The notes below the pieces were generated by a model, which made no database searches, was not told the DNA's origin, and worked only from the letters and a program-made list of their open reading frames with translations. A program made the translations under genes and the position numbers. This document shows positions 63,414-64,000 of a stretch of DNA of 64,000 bases, piece after piece. The stretch's first letter is position 1; every line of letters starts with the position of its first letter. Origin of the DNA: Paratinospora sagittata (taxonomy: Eukaryota > Streptophyta > Magnoliopsida > Ranunculales > Menispermaceae); contig CM069607.1 in NCBI GenBank assembly GCA_035771175.1, positions 21,894,001 to 21,958,000 of the forward strand, in the 5' to 3' direction.

Positions 63414-64000
63414 TCGCTAGAGAGCAGTTGCGGTGATCTTTCGATTTTTAGTAAAATGGGCAATAGCATTCTATAGGCTTTGATTGCACGCTATCGGAAA
63501 GTCTGAACAACACGAGCTCTCGGGTTTGTGGATATCGACCTGCAATAGTCCGCTATCCGTCATTAGAGAGCATGGTACACAACCCAATAGCATGCTATCA
63601 ACGTCTGAGTTAGAAATCTCACATATCTAACGAGAAAAACGTGGGCCCTTTCCCCTTCTCTATTTTTCTATTCCTTGCACAGTTTTGACTGGGAATCGTA
63701 ACTGAAACATTCTTCACTAACACCTTCATGATTCCCATTGTGTCGCACGGGCAAAACAACTTTAGATTAAAACAATGTTTTGAATTCAAATCATTTCCAA
63801 CTCTCTTGCTCTTTAACCTGCAACTGCTAATTTAATAAAACACTCATTCTCTAATTTTCAAAGATACAACACACACGATTTTTGCAAGTTAGACTATGCT
63901 TCCCAAAGAGTATTTCAAAAGAAGAAAGTCGTGACTCTTGCATTGCCAATAAAAGCTTCGACATGAATCAAAATTGCAAACTGTCTTGAAGATAACCTCA
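63414..64000 (+). repeat. Satellite unit 56, cut by the window end (587 bp)
   Basis: Block-D first half with GCATTCTATAGGC and CCCCTTCTC. It ends in AAGATAACCTCA, so the array continues past the window. Confidence 0.95.

Larger units (their letters stand above)
1..64000 (+). repeat. Satellite DNA array, ~1,172-bp monomer, 56 units head to tail
   Basis: The same ~1.17 kb sequence recurs without interruption, always in the same orientation. Phase boxes (TCGCTATAGAGAGC and close variants) fall at 1, 1174, 2346, 3516, 4689 and so on to 63414. Spacings are nearly all 1,166-1,174 bp, except units 36 (1,102), 44 (316), 45 (1,144), 47 and 50 (1,148). Neighbouring units differ by scattered substitutions and small indels. 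No unique sequence lies between units, and neither array edge is in the window. This is the pattern of satellite DNA homogenised by unequal exchange or conversion; chromosomal location and species cannot be read from it. Confidence 0.98.
51777..64000 (+). repeat. Satellite block D (units 46-56)
   Basis: Uniform block with CTCGCTAGAGAGCAG (loss of TA in the phase box), GCGGTGATC, GCGTTCTATAGGCTTTG, CGAACAACACGAG, GTTTGTGGATATC, TTGCACAGTTTTG, GATCCTAGGTGTGTAGGG, GATCATCTGAGC and GCCTGTAGCGCTATCCC. Normal unit length drops to 1,167-1,168 bp. Units 47 and 50 share a 20-bp deletion. Low divergence suggests that this is the most recently homogenised part of the window. Confidence 0.85.

Noticed and set aside
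1..64000. CRISPR array
   Set aside because: Repeats are ~1.17 kb with no unique spacers and no cas genes; the ~76-bp subrepeats are diverged and lack a repeat-spacer pattern.
1..64000. Tandem LTR retrotransposon, helitron or rDNA spacer origin
   Set aside because: No gag/pol, primer-binding site, polypurine tract, target duplication, helitron hairpin end or rRNA sequence is visible in any unit. A remote transposon ancestry of the ~800-bp non-subrepeat part cannot be excluded without a database search.
1..64000. tRNA, 5S or other small RNA genes within the unit
   Set aside because: No plausible A/B box pair, anticodon arm or 5S-like internal control region was found in the monomer.

Overview
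The whole 64 kb window is one uninterrupted satellite DNA array. A monomer of about 1,172 bp repeats head to tail in a single orientation from the first base to the last. Using the conserved TCGCTATAGAGAGC box as an arbitrary phase point, I count 55 consecutive units, two of them clearly shortened, plus a final partial unit of 587 bp that runs off the window. Most units are 1,166-1,174 bp. No protein gene, RNA gene, transposon insertion or CRISPR array was found. The DNA is AT-rich, by eye about 35% GC. The reading frames present are short accidents of the repeat. Such an array points to a eukaryotic heterochromatic block (centromeric, pericentromeric, subtelomeric or B-chromosome-like). The sequence alone does not let me name the lineage.

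Four sequence blocks follow one another. Block A (units 1-17, about 1-19,600) carries ACAAACAAC, CCGAGTACTAC and AAGACATCACC variants. Block B (about 19,600-36,321) carries CTGTGTGCTAC, TTTAGTATTCGATTT and AAGATAACCTCAATC. Block C (36,322-51,776) carries GGGTTTGTGTAT, GAGAGCATGATAC and TATAGGCCTTG. Block D (51,777-64,000) carries CTCGCTAGAGAGCAG, GTTTGTGGATATC and GATCCTAGG, with a shorter unit of about 1,168 bp. Blocks change through chimeric units, and short islands of one block's sequence occur inside another, most strikingly a block-D-like island in unit 10.

Recent multi-unit duplications sit on top of the basic period: a dimer of about 2,344 bp (29.7-34.4 kb), a trimer of 3,519 bp (42.0-49.0 kb plus a partial third copy), a trimer of 3,484 bp (52.4-59.4 kb), and a segment of about 1.27 kb shared by units 33 and 35. 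Units 36, 44, 45, 47 and 50 carry deletions, several with microhomology at the ends. Unit 44 has lost about 852 bp and is only 316 bp long.

The monomer has internal structure. About 340 bp across the phase point is built of diverged subrepeats, three with a period of about 75-82 bp and then shorter ones. Each opens with a CAATAGCnnGCTATC-type near-palindrome, often followed 20 bp later by a second GCTAT box. Elsewhere in the unit are two 12-bp perfect palindromes, an 8-bp-stem hairpin, a 10-bp inverted repeat, and a conserved block ending in CTAATGCATTAG. These are the best candidates for protein-binding or structural function, but function is inference only.
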